From assembly GCF_004364345.1 (NCBI RefSeq), contig NZ_SOCA01000007.1:62001-126000 (forward strand): a DNA stretch of 64,000 nt, read 5' to 3'. The translations under genes were made by a program, and so were the position numbers. This DNA comes from Prosthecobacter fusiformis. GTDB lineage: Bacteria; Verrucomicrobiota; Verrucomicrobiia; Verrucomicrobiales; Verrucomicrobiaceae. The notes beneath the pieces are model-generated. The model was not told the DNA's origin and made no database searches. It saw only the letters and a program-made list of their open reading frames with translations. The number at the start of each line of letters is the position of its first letter. Positions within the stretch are counted from its first letter, which is position 1. Below are positions 46,623 through 55,843 of the stretch, one piece after another.

Positions 46623-47222
46623 TCACCGACGCGCCTCAAAGGCATCATAGTAGCCTTTATCAAAGCTCCGGCGGAATCGTGGGTCATAGGCCCCCACATG
46701 AGCACCGGCATCCGCCTGACGCCCGGCAACACGATCCCTCAGACCATATTCGTATCCCTGGCTATAGGCCGGATCATTGGACTGCTGATTCTGCTGTGGG
46801 GCAGGGGGCGTGTAGCCGGAGCCTGGATAACTTGGCGGCTGATTTGGCGATGGATATCCCGGCTGCTGATAGCCGGGCGGCATGCCCATGCCAGGGGTGC
46901 GGCCCTGCGGAGCCGATGACTGGTAGCCCTGCTCATACCCATCCGTATAGGCACGACCCTGGGTGGAGGAATAACCAAAAGGGTTGCGTTGGGAAGTCCG
47001 GGGCATCCCGCTGCGGGCATCATCAGTGCCCTCTCTCATGCCGCGTTCGTAAGCCTGCTGAGCCAGGCCCCGGTCCTGCTCCCGCATGTCCGTCCGGTAT
47101 TGCTCCCGCCCTTCCGTGTAAGGCGGAGGTGACGCTGGCCCAAACGGAGACATCGGATTGCCATACTGGTCCACACATTGAGTCAGGACGAAGGGCAGGG
47201 TGCAAAGAAACAGAAAGCGCAT
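46623..47222 (-). CDS. Lipoprotein-like Tyr/Gly/Pro-rich protein
   Basis: A 199-residue protein. The N-terminus is signal-like (MRFLFLCTLPFVLTQC) and could be lipidated on C16, though the Gln before the Cys is not typical. The mature part is rich in Tyr, Gly, Pro and Gln, with short repeats of the AYxxGY type (AYTDGYEQGYQ and AYSQGYEYGLRD). Similar sequences occur in envelope proteins of unknown role. The gene lies 22 bp upstream of the preceding hypothetical on the same strand. Confidence 0.6.
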   Translation of the reverse strand: MRFLFLCTLPFVLTQCVDQYGNPMSPFGPASPPPYTEGREQYRTDMREQDRGLAQQAYERGMREGTDDARSGMPRTSQRNPFGYSSTQGRAYTDGYEQGYQSSAPQGRTPGMGMPPGYQQPGYPSPNQPPSYPGSGYTPPAPQQNQQSNDPAYSQGYEYGLRDRVAGRQADAGAHVGAYDPRFRRSFDKGYYDAFEARR

Positions 47223-47339
47223 GGCGGAAATTAGCTCAGTTATCCCATGCCTGCCAAGGGGATTGCATGGGAAAGAAGGTACGCATTTTCCGTTGGCCTA
47301 GTCTTAATATACCAGGATCATTTCATGGGGAAAGCTACA

Positions 47340-48767
47340 TCAAGCCAGCACTCCCTTCACCACCTTCGCCTCCTCTACCCCGGTCAGTTTAAAATCCAGT
47401 CCTTGTGACCGAAAGGTGAACCGCTCGTGGTTGATACCCAGGAGGTGCATGACGGTAGCGTGGAGATCACGCACATGAACCGGATTTTCGGCGACGTTGT
47501 AGCTGAAGTCATCCGTTGATCCATAGGTCATTCCGGGCTTCACGCCGCCACCGGCCATCCACATGGTGAAGCAGCGCGGGTGGTGGTCGCGTCCCGCTTC
47601 CGGGCTGTCCCATTTGCCTTGGCCAGCCACTCCCCGTCCAAATTCACCACCCCAGATCACCAAGGTCTCATCCAGCAGACCACGTTGTTTAAGGTCCTTG
47701 ATCAGTGCTGCACTTGGTTGGTCGGTGTCCCGACAGCGGGCGGTGCACCAGCTTGGCAGGCGGCTGTGGTGGTCCCAGTCGGGATGGAAAAGTTGGATGA
47801 ATCGCACACCGCGTTCGGCCAGACGCCGGGCGAGAATACAGTTGGCTGCATAGCTGCCCGCACGCCGTGAATCTGGGCCGTAAAGGTCAAAGACTGAATC
47901 CGGTTCCTCACTCAAATCGGTCAGATCGGGCACGCTCGCCTGCATGCGGTAAGCCATCTCATACTGCCGGATGCGGGTGGTGATCTCAGCATCGTTGGTT
48001 TGCTCAAAACGCATCTGGTTCAGCTCTCCCAGCCCGTCCAGCATCCCCCGGCGCAAATGCCGTGGCAGGCCGTCCGGATCACGCAGATACAGCACCGGGT
48101 CTTTGGAATTGCGCAGCTTCACCCCCTGATAGCGCGAGGGCAGGAACCCACTGCCCCAGTAATGATCATAGAGCGGCTGATCGCTTGGCCGCTGCATTTT
48201 GGATATCAGTACCAAGTAGTCCGGCAGATTGCGGTTCAGGCTGCCCAGGCCATAGCTGACCCAGGCTCCCATGCTCGGTTTACCGGGGATCTGATTTCCC
48301 GTTAAAAACTGCGTCATGGCAGGCGCATGATTGATCTGGTCTGTCGTCATGGATTTGATGAAGCAGATGTCATCCGCCACCTCGCCCAGATGCGGCAGCC
48401 ATTCGCTCACTGTGGCACCGCTTTTTCCATGCTGAGAAAACTTCGTGACGCCTGGTAGGATGAGCTGCTTCTGGTTGGCCGTCATGGTTGTCAGCCTCTG
48501 CCCCTGCCTTACCGATTCCGGCAACTCCGTGCCAGCCCACTTCATCAGTCCTGGTTTGTGATCATAAAGCTCCAGTTGCGATGGCCCGCCAGACTGCGTC
48601 AAAAAGATCACGCGCTTCGCCTTCGGTGCAAAATGCGGTAGCCCGACAAGCCCAGGCATGGGAGCCTCGCCCGCTTGGCCTAACAAAGAGGATAAAGCCA
48701 TGGACCCCAGCGAAACCCCGGTACATTGCCCCAGGAAATAACGGCGTGTGGTGTGGAGGGAGTTCAT
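47340..48767 (-). CDS. DUF1501 family protein (Tat substrate)
   Basis: A 475-residue DUF1501 protein with a twin-arginine signal (TTRRYFLG plus a hydrophobic stretch). The conserved GEFGRG and GRDHHP segments are present. It is the normal downstream partner of the DUF1549/DUF1553 gene at 49733, but here the two are separated by a hairpin-flanked GxxExxY gene. The ATG at 48767 begins 28 bases after the inner hairpin ends. Confidence 0.9.
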   Translation of the reverse strand: MNSLHTTRRYFLGQCTGVSLGSMALSSLLGQAGEAPMPGLVGLPHFAPKAKRVIFLTQSGGPSQLELYDHKPGLMKWAGTELPESVRQGQRLTTMTANQKQLILPGVTKFSQHGKSGATVSEWLPHLGEVADDICFIKSMTTDQINHAPAMTQFLTGNQIPGKPSMGAWVSYGLGSLNRNLPDYLVLISKMQRPSDQPLYDHYWGSGFLPSRYQGVKLRNSKDPVLYLRDPDGLPRHLRRGMLDGLGELNQMRFEQTNDAEITTRIRQYEMAYRMQASVPDLTDLSEEPDSVFDLYGPDSRRAGSYAANCILARRLAERGVRFIQLFHPDWDHHSRLPSWCTARCRDTDQPSAALIKDLKQRGLLDETLVIWGGEFGRGVAGQGKWDSPEAGRDHHPRCFTMWMAGGGVKPGMTYGSTDDFSYNVAENPVHVRDLHATVMHLLGINHERFTFRSQGLDFKLTGVEEAKVVKGVLA

Positions 48768-48794
48768 GGCATGGCTGGGGCTTGAGATTGATTT

Positions 48795-48860
48795 TGGCAA
48801 AAAGATGTTTGGTAAAAGATGAAAATTTCTCCCTATCTTTTACCAAACATTTTTTTGCCA
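48795..48860. repeat. Long hairpin, copy 1
   Basis: A 66-bp palindrome with 26-nt arms (48795-48820 and 48835-48860) that pair at 25 of 26 positions, and a 14-nt loop. The left arm is identical to that of copy 2 (49666-49691). The arms begin TGGCAAAAAGATG and end TTTTTGCCA. It sits between the GxxExxY gene and the DUF1501 gene. Confidence 0.95.
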
Positions 48861-48870
48861 TTACTTAAGT

Positions 48871-49656
48871 TTATCGAATGGTTGTAAAAGTGACAGTTTG
48901 ATGGGTGATGTTAATCCACTGCACCGCTGCTAGTGATGTATGCTGAAGAAGTTTGCGCGTATGTGCTTCAAAGATGTCGGTCCTTTCAGGAAGGGCTGTA
49001 ATTTTGAATGCCACTTCTGGAGATGCTAGCCGCATGGACTGATGCGCAATGTGACCTTTTGAAGAAAAAACTGGCACTGGAATATGAACTCTTTCTTCGC
49101 CGCCCAAAGCATGGGTGAGTGCTTCTTCATAAAGTCCAATTTCAAGTCCGCTTCCCCAATCTGAAATCAGTGCGTTCACCATATCACGCATTGCTTCACA
49201 AGCTGATGTTTGCCCGCGCCATTCCGTATCAATGATTTCTGGGTGGCGCAGATTTTCCAGTCGCTGATGACAGTTTACAAATTCATGCTGGACCCGTTCA
49301 GTTCGCATATTGGCAATCTTGCCATGAGCCAGATCGCACAGAAGAAGGTAGTTGATAGTCTGGCCCCGGTGCCGCGCATGGATAGAGTCCGCAGTTTTGA
49401 ATTCGAAAAGCGCACTTCCATGGACAAGCGCATCAATGAAATAAGTTTTGCTAAAGTTGCCATGAGTGACCGTGACAGATGGCTCTAAAGCGACGCCTCC
49501 CATTCTGTTGGCGAGTTCGAGCTTATAAACCCTCTCGTCAAAAAACCGGCCAAACTCGTTGTGAATGGCAAAGACATGTTCCATCACCTCATGAGAGATC
49601 TGCTTGAACTCTTTTTGAGTAATCCGGGTGGTCGAAATGGAGCGATGAATAGGCAT
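48871..49656 (-). CDS. GxxExxY family protein (PD-(D/E)xK nuclease-like)
   Basis: A 261-residue protein. The N-terminal half fits the GxxExxY family (PDDEXK_3): GRFFDERVY around residues 36-44, a D75 in FIDALV and the E85-F-K87 pair that would complete a PD-(D/E)xK metal site. The C-terminal half (about 130-261) is an extra domain of unknown type, which makes this about twice the usual 125-140 residues. If active it would cut or bind nucleic acid. The ATG at 49656 lies nine bases after the outer hairpin, and the stop lies ten bases before the inner hairpin. Confidence 0.8.
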   Translation of the reverse strand: MPIHRSISTTRITQKEFKQISHEVMEHVFAIHNEFGRFFDERVYKLELANRMGGVALEPSVTVTHGNFSKTYFIDALVHGSALFEFKTADSIHARHRGQTINYLLLCDLAHGKIANMRTERVQHEFVNCHQRLENLRHPEIIDTEWRGQTSACEAMRDMVNALISDWGSGLEIGLYEEALTHALGGEERVHIPVPVFSSKGHIAHQSMRLASPEVAFKITALPERTDIFEAHTRKLLQHTSLAAVQWINITHQTVTFTTIR

Positions 49657-49665
49657 TCGCAGTTC

Positions 49666-49732
49666 TGGCAAAAAGATGTTTGGTAAAAGATAACTCCTTT
49701 CTTGCCATCTTTTACCAAACATCTTTTTGCCA
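49666..49732. repeat. Long hairpin, copy 2
   Basis: A 67-bp perfect palindrome: 26-nt arms at 49666-49691 and 49707-49732 with a 15-nt loop. It lies between the DUF1553 stop codon (TAA at 49735-49733) and the GxxExxY start. Its loop, read on the minus strand, contains AAAGGAG. A transcript crossing it would form a very stable stem. Confidence 0.95.
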
Positions 49733-52700
49733 TTATTCATGAGTAATGGCCTCATCCAGATTGAGAACAAGGCTGGCGACCAGCGTGTGAGCAGCCAGAG
49801 CAGGCATGGAGCTGTTTTGAGCGGCGACACCGGGGATGGTGGAAAGGTATTTGGCGGCATCTTCGGGATGTGCTTGGTAATGAGTGAGAGCACGGTCCAG
49901 TTCACGTGTCAGGACAGTGAGTTCCTTCTGCGTAGCTTGCCTTGAAAGGACCCGCAGATAGAGGGCCTGAAGCCGTTCTTCGTTGCTTTGATCATGAAGC
50001 ATCATTTGTTGGGCCAGTGTCGCTGCGGCTTCCATCATGCTGGTGTCATTCAGCAGGGTGAGGGCCTGCAAAGGGGTGTTCGTGCGACTGACGCCTACTT
50101 CACAAACACGACGCTGGGCGCTGTCGAACAGGAAAGTCGGGGCGATGCTCCGCCGCCAGAAGGCGTAGAGAGTACGGCGATGTTGGGCAGGTCCTTCGCT
50201 TGGTTCATAGGTGAAGCGGCCCATGAAATTCTCCTCCCAAACGCCATCCGGTTGATATGGCCGCACCGGCGGGCCGCCCAGCGCAGGATTCAGCAGGCCG
50301 GAAGCCGTCAGTGCCGCATCACGCATCATCCAGCTCGGCAGGCGAAATCTGGGGCCACGCGCTAGCAGCCGGTTTTGTGGATCTCGCTCAATGAGATCGG
50401 CAGCCACCGCCGAATCCTGACGGTAGGCCTCGCTCATGACGATCAGTTTCAGCAGACGTTTTACATCCCAGCCATGCTCCATGAAGTCCACCGCTAGCCA
50501 GTCTAGCAGTTCCGGATGCGTGGGCCGCTCTCCTTGCAGACCGAAGTCATCCGGCGTCCGTACCAGCCCTGCGCCAAAGCACATCTGCCACAGATGATTT
50601 ACAAACACTCGCGCAGTTAGCGGATTCTCCTTGGATGTAATCCATCGCGCCAGCCCCATTCGGTTGCGTGGTTCGCCTTCTGGCCAGGGCGCAATGGCCG
50701 CTGGTACATCCTGTGTGACCCGTTCGCCATGCTTGTCCCATACCCCCCTCAGGAGCACATGTGTTTCGCGCGGTTCTTTGCGCTCAGACAAGACCATGAC
50801 GTTCAGCTTGCCCGCGGCAGCCTTCACTTCCTTGAGCTGACTGCTTGCACGGGTTAGCGAAGTCTTGGCCGTCTGATAAGGGGCATGGTCTTCCAAGAAT
50901 TGAGCAAACAAACGCTCGCGCAAAGATGGATCAAGTTTGGCCAGGTCCGTTACTCTCGCTGCCGCAAGCTGTTCCAGCGGGGCCTGTTCCAGGCCATTGA
51001 CCGCAGGCCCCGGCTGGTCTGTGACCGATACCCGGAAGCGGCCTATGTTGGCATCGCCGTTGGTGGAACGGTGCAGCATTTGGAAAATCAGCTCCTCCTC
51101 TGACTCCAGGGACAGAGGTGTGGCCAGGGCAAAAACGGCCGTGTGCGGCTCAGTCTGCGGTGCGCCCTCGGTCGTCCAGCCATTACGAGGGTCATCATCC
51201 AGCGTGCCTTTGACATCGCCATACACACGCGCAGCCTTGGTCGCTTTCATGAAGGTGTCCGCCACCGCCCCGGCTACTTTGATGTCGCGGATCTGCGTGC
51301 TGCCGCTGCGCTTCACCTGCACCTTGATATCCGTCAGGATAAACTCGCCGCTGGCACCACGTGACAGTCCGCCGCCAGTATGGGAGGCGTGAGGAAAGAC
51401 CTCCAGCTTCAGGCCGGCGATGCGTTTTAGCCCGATGGCAGTGGTCAGCCGATAGTCATCCTGTTTCTTGTTAGGCCCGGAGGCCTGCACCGTTGCATCG
51501 TCCTCCTGTGTGAGCACCGTGCCTTCTTCAGACTCCAGCTTGCCCCTCAGGGGATGCCATGCGGTGAACCCAAGGCCCACTTCCTGATGCCGCGCCGCCA
51601 GCCACTCAGCAAAGGGGGCTGCGGCTTCCTCACGGGCCTGTTTTTCTGCTGGCGTACGCTCGTCCACCAGTGCCTGGGCTTCCAGCACCGCCCGTGCTGC
51701 CAAGGGGGACTGATAGCTAAGATAGGGCCGCGCTTTGGTGCCAGCAGAGCCGTCTTCATCCACGCTGTTGAAGAAGGCCGCCATGCTGTAATAATCCGCA
51801 TGGCTGATGGGATCAAACTTGTGCGTGTGACACTGCGTGCAGCCCAATGTCAGGCCCATCCAGACCGTGCCGGTCGTGTTTACCCGGTCGATGACGTAGT
51901 CCACCCGTGACTCTTCCTTGTCCCGTCCGCCCTCACCGTTCGTCATGTGATTGCGGTGAAAGCATGTCGCTACTTTTTGTTCGGCAGTGGCATCGGGGAA
52001 AAGGTCTCCGGCGAATTGCTCCAGCGTGAACTGATCGAAGGGTTTGTTTTCATTGAAGGACTGGATGACGTAATCACGCCATGGCCAGTTCGTGCGGTTG
52101 GCATCCGCCTGAAACCCGTCCGTGTCTGCATAACGCGCCGCATCCAGCCACCACATGGCCATCCGCTCGCCGAAGTGCGGAGAGGCCAGTAATCTGTCCA
52201 CTTGCGCTTCATAACTGGAAGACTCAAACGCTGCTATTTCTTCCGCATTTGGCGGCAGGCCAGTGAGGTCAAAGGAAAGTCGTCGCAGCAGGGTGTGTGC
52301 TGGAGCCTGAGGGGCCATTTGAAGGCCTGCTTTGGACAATCGTGCTGTGATGAAGTGATCCACAGGATGCCCCGTCACTTTCGTTTTCACCGGCTTTTCA
52401 AAAGCCCAGTGCTTGCCCCAAACTGCTCCCTGGGCGATCCAGCGACGTATAACGTCAGCCTGTTCTGGGTTAAGGCGCGGCTTGTGGGATTTAGGCGGCG
52501 GCATCAGTTCATCGGCATCCTCTGTCAGGATGCGGGCCAGGAAATCGCTCGCCTTGGGATCGCCGGGTTTGATGACGCTCATCGCCCCATCTTGAGTGTC
52601 CAGCCGAAGGTCTGCCTTGCGGTGAGCTTCGTCCTGGCCATGACAGCTCAGACAATTATCGGACAGGATCGGCAGCACATCGCGGCTGAAACTGACCGTC

Positions 52701-52762
52701 TCTTCACTGTAGGAAAAGAGCGGCAGCAGGGCAGCAATGAAGGCGGCGGATCGGACGGACAT
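49733..52762 (-). CDS. PSCyt1/DUF1549/DUF1553 family protein
   Basis: A 1009-residue exported protein. A signal peptide (MSVRSAAFIAALLPLFSYS) is followed by a cytochrome-like motif CLSCH at 37-41 (PSCyt1), DUF1549 with CTQCHTHKFDPIS, and DUF1553 in the C-terminal third. A domain of about 180 residues without clear similarity lies between them. Its function is unknown, as for the family. I chose the ATG at 52762 because it starts the signal peptide; earlier in-frame ATGs at 52813 and 52798 are possible. It is the first gene of a locus whose DUF1501 partner is now 930 bp away. Confidence 0.9.
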   Translation of the reverse strand: MSVRSAAFIAALLPLFSYSEETVSFSRDVLPILSDNCLSCHGQDEAHRKADLRLDTQDGAMSVIKPGDPKASDFLARILTEDADELMPPPKSHKPRLNPEQADVIRRWIAQGAVWGKHWAFEKPVKTKVTGHPVDHFITARLSKAGLQMAPQAPAHTLLRRLSFDLTGLPPNAEEIAAFESSSYEAQVDRLLASPHFGERMAMWWLDAARYADTDGFQADANRTNWPWRDYVIQSFNENKPFDQFTLEQFAGDLFPDATAEQKVATCFHRNHMTNGEGGRDKEESRVDYVIDRVNTTGTVWMGLTLGCTQCHTHKFDPISHADYYSMAAFFNSVDEDGSAGTKARPYLSYQSPLAARAVLEAQALVDERTPAEKQAREEAAAPFAEWLAARHQEVGLGFTAWHPLRGKLESEEGTVLTQEDDATVQASGPNKKQDDYRLTTAIGLKRIAGLKLEVFPHASHTGGGLSRGASGEFILTDIKVQVKRSGSTQIRDIKVAGAVADTFMKATKAARVYGDVKGTLDDDPRNGWTTEGAPQTEPHTAVFALATPLSLESEEELIFQMLHRSTNGDANIGRFRVSVTDQPGPAVNGLEQAPLEQLAAARVTDLAKLDPSLRERLFAQFLEDHAPYQTAKTSLTRASSQLKEVKAAAGKLNVMVLSERKEPRETHVLLRGVWDKHGERVTQDVPAAIAPWPEGEPRNRMGLARWITSKENPLTARVFVNHLWQMCFGAGLVRTPDDFGLQGERPTHPELLDWLAVDFMEHGWDVKRLLKLIVMSEAYRQDSAVAADLIERDPQNRLLARGPRFRLPSWMMRDAALTASGLLNPALGGPPVRPYQPDGVWEENFMGRFTYEPSEGPAQHRRTLYAFWRRSIAPTFLFDSAQRRVCEVGVSRTNTPLQALTLLNDTSMMEAAATLAQQMMLHDQSNEERLQALYLRVLSRQATQKELTVLTRELDRALTHYQAHPEDAAKYLSTIPGVAAQNSSMPALAAHTLVASLVLNLDEAITHE

Positions 52763-52845
52763 GGACAATACCATGCCATAAAGAACGCTCCCGGCCATGA
52801 AGCGTGCAGGCATTGCCTTTGGACTATCCGATCATTTTTAGCGAC

Positions 52846-54561
52846 CTATCTCTCAGGTGTTCCAATGGGAATCTCCATCCCTGGCAGCACCTGGTGGAAT
52901 GTCGCTTCCGGGGGAGATGGAGCCTGAGGGATGGTTTTATCCAGAGGCCCTTGCAGGAGGGTCCAGGTCAGTCCCGTCTTGTAGCGTGAGGTCCATGCAT
53001 TGCGATGCAAAAGTGTGTCCGCCGCGCCATGACGCAGATAGGGGAAATGCCTCTTGTGGCTAAGTGCCAGCCGCAGGGGTGAAAGATCATTGGTTAGGCT
53101 GACGATGTGCATTGGCCTGACCGGCCCCTTGTCCGCCTCCATCTCGTAAGTCAAAATGGCCGCAATCGCCGCCGCACCCGCTCCAAGGCCGATATCCCAG
53201 ACGATCAGCGGCATGGACTCTTCTGCACTTTCACCTGCTGGCAACCGCAGGTGGGTGGCCAGGTGGGCATCCTCCGTCCAGGCCGCTGCCGTCACATCCG
53301 TATTCACCGTCTGGCCCGTACCGATGTGAAATATCCGTGCGGCTTCACCGGCGCGCAGTTCCAACTCATAGTCTCCCATCCTTTGGGCATGATCCGGGCT
53401 GATGACGGGCGGCTTCACGGTGGTAATGGGATGGTCCACATCTTCCACCTGGAGAATCTGCCTTTTTTCGTGATACAGCTTCAGGAAACGGTCTTCCAAA
53501 ATGCTCTGGCGGATCTCCCGCATGAGCTGGTGATAAAAGTGAATGTTATGCTGCCCCATGAGCTGCCAGCCCAGCGGCTCCTGCGTCTTCGTCAGGTGGT
53601 GCAAATAAGCCCGAGTATATTTGGCGCACACCGGGCAGGTGCAGTCGGGATCTAGCCTCTCTTCAGAAAATTTATACACCGAACGGCGGAGTTGAACGAT
53701 CCCGCGCGAGGTGAAAAGCGATCCGCGTTTAGCCACCTGCGTGGGGATGATGCAGTCAAACATGTCCACCCCGCGATGCACCGCCTCCAGCACGTCCAGA
53801 GGTGTGCCCACACCCATCAGATAGCGGGGCCGGTCCTGCGGCAGCAGGCAGGCCGTCATCTCGCAGGTATCCTCACGCTCAGCTTTCTCCTCCCCCACTG
53901 CTAGCCCACCGATGGCAAAGCCGTCAAACGGCAGCTGCATCAGACCTTCGGCACTCTCACGCCGCAGATGCGGATACAGCGCCCCTTGCACAATGGCGAA
54001 CATGGATTGGGGGGAGTCTTCGCGTGCCGCCAAACTACGAACCGCCCAGCGCTGGGTCACTTGCAGGGCCGCACGTGCCGCAGCCTCATCGGCAGTGGAG
54101 GGAATGCACTGGTCCAGCACCATCATGATGTCACTGCCAATGGCCATCTGTGTCTGGATACTCAGCTCCGGGCTCAGCAGGATGCGCTGGCCATCCACGT
54201 AACTTTGGAAAACTGCCCCAGCTTCCGTCATAGAGCGGGAGTGGGGCAGGGAAAAGATCTGGTAGCCGCCAGAATCTGTCAGCACGGATCCGGGCCACTG
54301 CATGAATTGATGGATGCCACCCATCCGCTTAAACACCTCCGGCCCTGGCCTCAAAAGCAGGTGATAGGTGTTGGCTAACAAAATTTGCGAACCGGATTCA
54401 TGCAGCGTCTCTGGCAGCTGCGCCTTCACCGTCGCTTGAGTGCCTACCGGCATAAAAAGGGGCGTACGCACCGTGCTATGCAGTGTGCGGAAGGTGGCCG
54501 CACGTGCGCGCGAGCCGGTGGCCTGGGCTTCTAATTGAAAATCGAGACGGGAAGGGGACAT
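52846..54561 (-). CDS. tgt: tRNA-guanine transglycosylase fused to an MnmC-like methyltransferase piece
   Basis: A 571-residue protein. The first 375 residues are a complete Tgt, which swaps G34 of certain tRNAs for a queuosine precursor: catalytic Asp in LTDSGGYQIFSL, a second in GVDMFDCIIPT, and zinc ligands in CTCPVCAKYTRAYLHH. A further 190 residues follow. They resemble the start of an MnmC/DUF752 methyltransferase: a YELEL-GEAARIFHIGTGQ entry segment, SAM motif WDIGLGAGAA near 450, and WTLLQGPLDKTIP. The later DxFxP part of that family is missing. The gene lies 70 bp after an adenylate-kinase-like gene. I chose the ATG at 54561. Confidence 0.85.
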   Translation of the reverse strand: MSPSRLDFQLEAQATGSRARAATFRTLHSTVRTPLFMPVGTQATVKAQLPETLHESGSQILLANTYHLLLRPGPEVFKRMGGIHQFMQWPGSVLTDSGGYQIFSLPHSRSMTEAGAVFQSYVDGQRILLSPELSIQTQMAIGSDIMMVLDQCIPSTADEAAARAALQVTQRWAVRSLAAREDSPQSMFAIVQGALYPHLRRESAEGLMQLPFDGFAIGGLAVGEEKAEREDTCEMTACLLPQDRPRYLMGVGTPLDVLEAVHRGVDMFDCIIPTQVAKRGSLFTSRGIVQLRRSVYKFSEERLDPDCTCPVCAKYTRAYLHHLTKTQEPLGWQLMGQHNIHFYHQLMREIRQSILEDRFLKLYHEKRQILQVEDVDHPITTVKPPVISPDHAQRMGDYELELRAGEAARIFHIGTGQTVNTDVTAAAWTEDAHLATHLRLPAGESAEESMPLIVWDIGLGAGAAAIAAILTYEMEADKGPVRPMHIVSLTNDLSPLRLALSHKRHFPYLRHGAADTLLHRNAWTSRYKTGLTWTLLQGPLDKTIPQAPSPPEATFHQVLPGMEIPIGTPER

Positions 54562-54631
54562 GAACACCCTTTCCCTATCGTCGATTCAGCCGTCGTCGAG
54601 AGCAAAGCACCGTCCGTCTCTCACAGAAGAG

Positions 54632-55843
54632 TTAACCGCGCCGGATCTCCGACCCCTTGAACCGGATGCCAAAACGGAAGACCTTCTTTTTCCGGCACTG
54701 GATTATCCCTGTTTGCAGGTCAAATTTCTCAGGAATCTCAATGTGATGGAGGTCCACCGTCGCCTGAAAACCGCGCTCGGAAAAGATGTCAATCAAGATG
54801 GCCAGCGCCTGCGGATCGTGAAACAGTTTGTCCTCGGAGTTGATGTCCGCCCGGCCCGAAATGGCATGACGTACAATGATCGGCATCATCTTTTCCTCGA
54901 TGAAATTCACCACGGCCTGCATTATTTCAGGCTTCTCAACCTTATAGCCATCCAGCCTGCGCACCAGGTCCTGCCGCGCATGGCGGACGATCTCGCTGGC
55001 CAGTGGCAGCTTGCGTAGAAGATCAAATGTCCTTGGATCCAGTTCCAGCGAGCTTTGGTATTCCAGCTCACGGACGATGTTTTCCTGCACCAGTTCCAGC
55101 GGTGCCTGGGCATTGATGAAGTGATAATGAAAGATCTCTTTCAGCGAGACCAGTGCATCATAAGTCTTCTCCTTGAAGACCTTATAGCGGTTTCTGGCCA
55201 GGTTCGTATCAAAGTCCGTGGCTCTTTCCTCCCACAGTTCCCCCAGGCCGGAGCGCCGCACCTCCTCATTGTGTGCCAGCACTTCTTGGCCACGTTTCAA
55301 CTGCCGGGCGATACTCTCCGCCTCATCCACAAACAGTACCATGATATGGAAGATCGGCTGTTTGAAATGAAACGCCTCCGGTGTTTCGGAAAAGTCCATT
55401 CGCAGCCGCATCATCTCATCAAAGAGCAGCTTCAGGCACTCCACCTGTACTTTGGTGCGGGGAAAGCCATCCAGGATCGCCCCATTCTGCTGCTCCGGTT
55501 CCAGCAGCTTGCGGATCAAGATGCCCACCACTTCACGGTCACCCACCATGCCCCCTTGGGACTTCAATTTCTGCGCCTCTGGACTGTCCAGCAGCGCACT
55601 CACCACGATGGGTTCTGCGGTGATGCCACGCAGCTTGCGGATGAAATTGGTATTCGTCCCTTTCCCCGCACCCGGTGCGCCGCCCAGCAGGATCAGCTCC
55701 TTCGGAAACCGCAGGTTCTCACGCCCATAGTCTTCCTCCAGCTTCTTCCATACCTGGTTAAAGATAAGCTGCGCATCCTTAATTTCCAAATCCGCCGGAG
55801 CGGTCGGTTTGAGGGCGGGGGTTTCTGTAGGCACAGGCGGCAT
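54632..55843 (-). CDS. Adenylate-kinase-like nucleotide kinase with long C-terminal extension
   Basis: A 403-residue protein, about twice the usual adenylate kinase length. The nucleotide-binding loop GGAPGAGKGT (near residues 54-63) and DGFPRT (near 124-129) are typical of Adk/UMP-CMP kinases, which phosphorylate nucleoside monophosphates. About 190 residues follow the kinase core, with a helical region (ELVQENIVRELEYQSSL) and a basic end; these match nothing I recognise. It is the first gene of a same-strand run with tgt and may be functional in nucleotide balance. The ATG at 55843 is the only good start. Confidence 0.8.
   Translation of the reverse strand: MPPVPTETPALKPTAPADLEIKDAQLIFNQVWKKLEEDYGRENLRFPKELILLGGAPGAGKGTNTNFIRKLRGITAEPIVVSALLDSPEAQKLKSQGGMVGDREVVGILIRKLLEPEQQNGAILDGFPRTKVQVECLKLLFDEMMRLRMDFSETPEAFHFKQPIFHIMVLFVDEAESIARQLKRGQEVLAHNEEVRRSGLGELWEERATDFDTNLARNRYKVFKEKTYDALVSLKEIFHYHFINAQAPLELVQENIVRELEYQSSLELDPRTFDLLRKLPLASEIVRHARQDLVRRLDGYKVEKPEIMQAVVNFIEEKMMPIIVRHAISGRADINSEDKLFHDPQALAILIDIFSERGFQATVDLHHIEIPEKFDLQTGIIQCRKKKVFRFGIRFKGSEIRRG

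Larger units (their letters stand above)
48795..49732 (-). mobile_element. Candidate GxxExxY cassette flanked by two hairpins
   Basis: A 938-bp unit: hairpin, one gene of the PD-(D/E)xK nuclease-like GxxExxY family, hairpin. Both hairpins share the same 26-nt left arm and end in TTTTTGCCATTA. The unit lies exactly between a DUF1553 gene and its DUF1501 partner, genes that overlap at the other complete locus in this window. The outer hairpin ends on the base before the DUF1553 stop codon. I see no transposase and no obvious target duplication beyond a few bases. Mobility is inference. Confidence 0.6.

Noticed and set aside
48795-49732. Reading the two long hairpins simply as transcription terminators
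   Set aside because: The stems are 26 bp, nearly identical to each other and flank one gene on both sides. Neither is followed by a clean T-run in the direction of transcription, so an ordinary terminator does not explain them.
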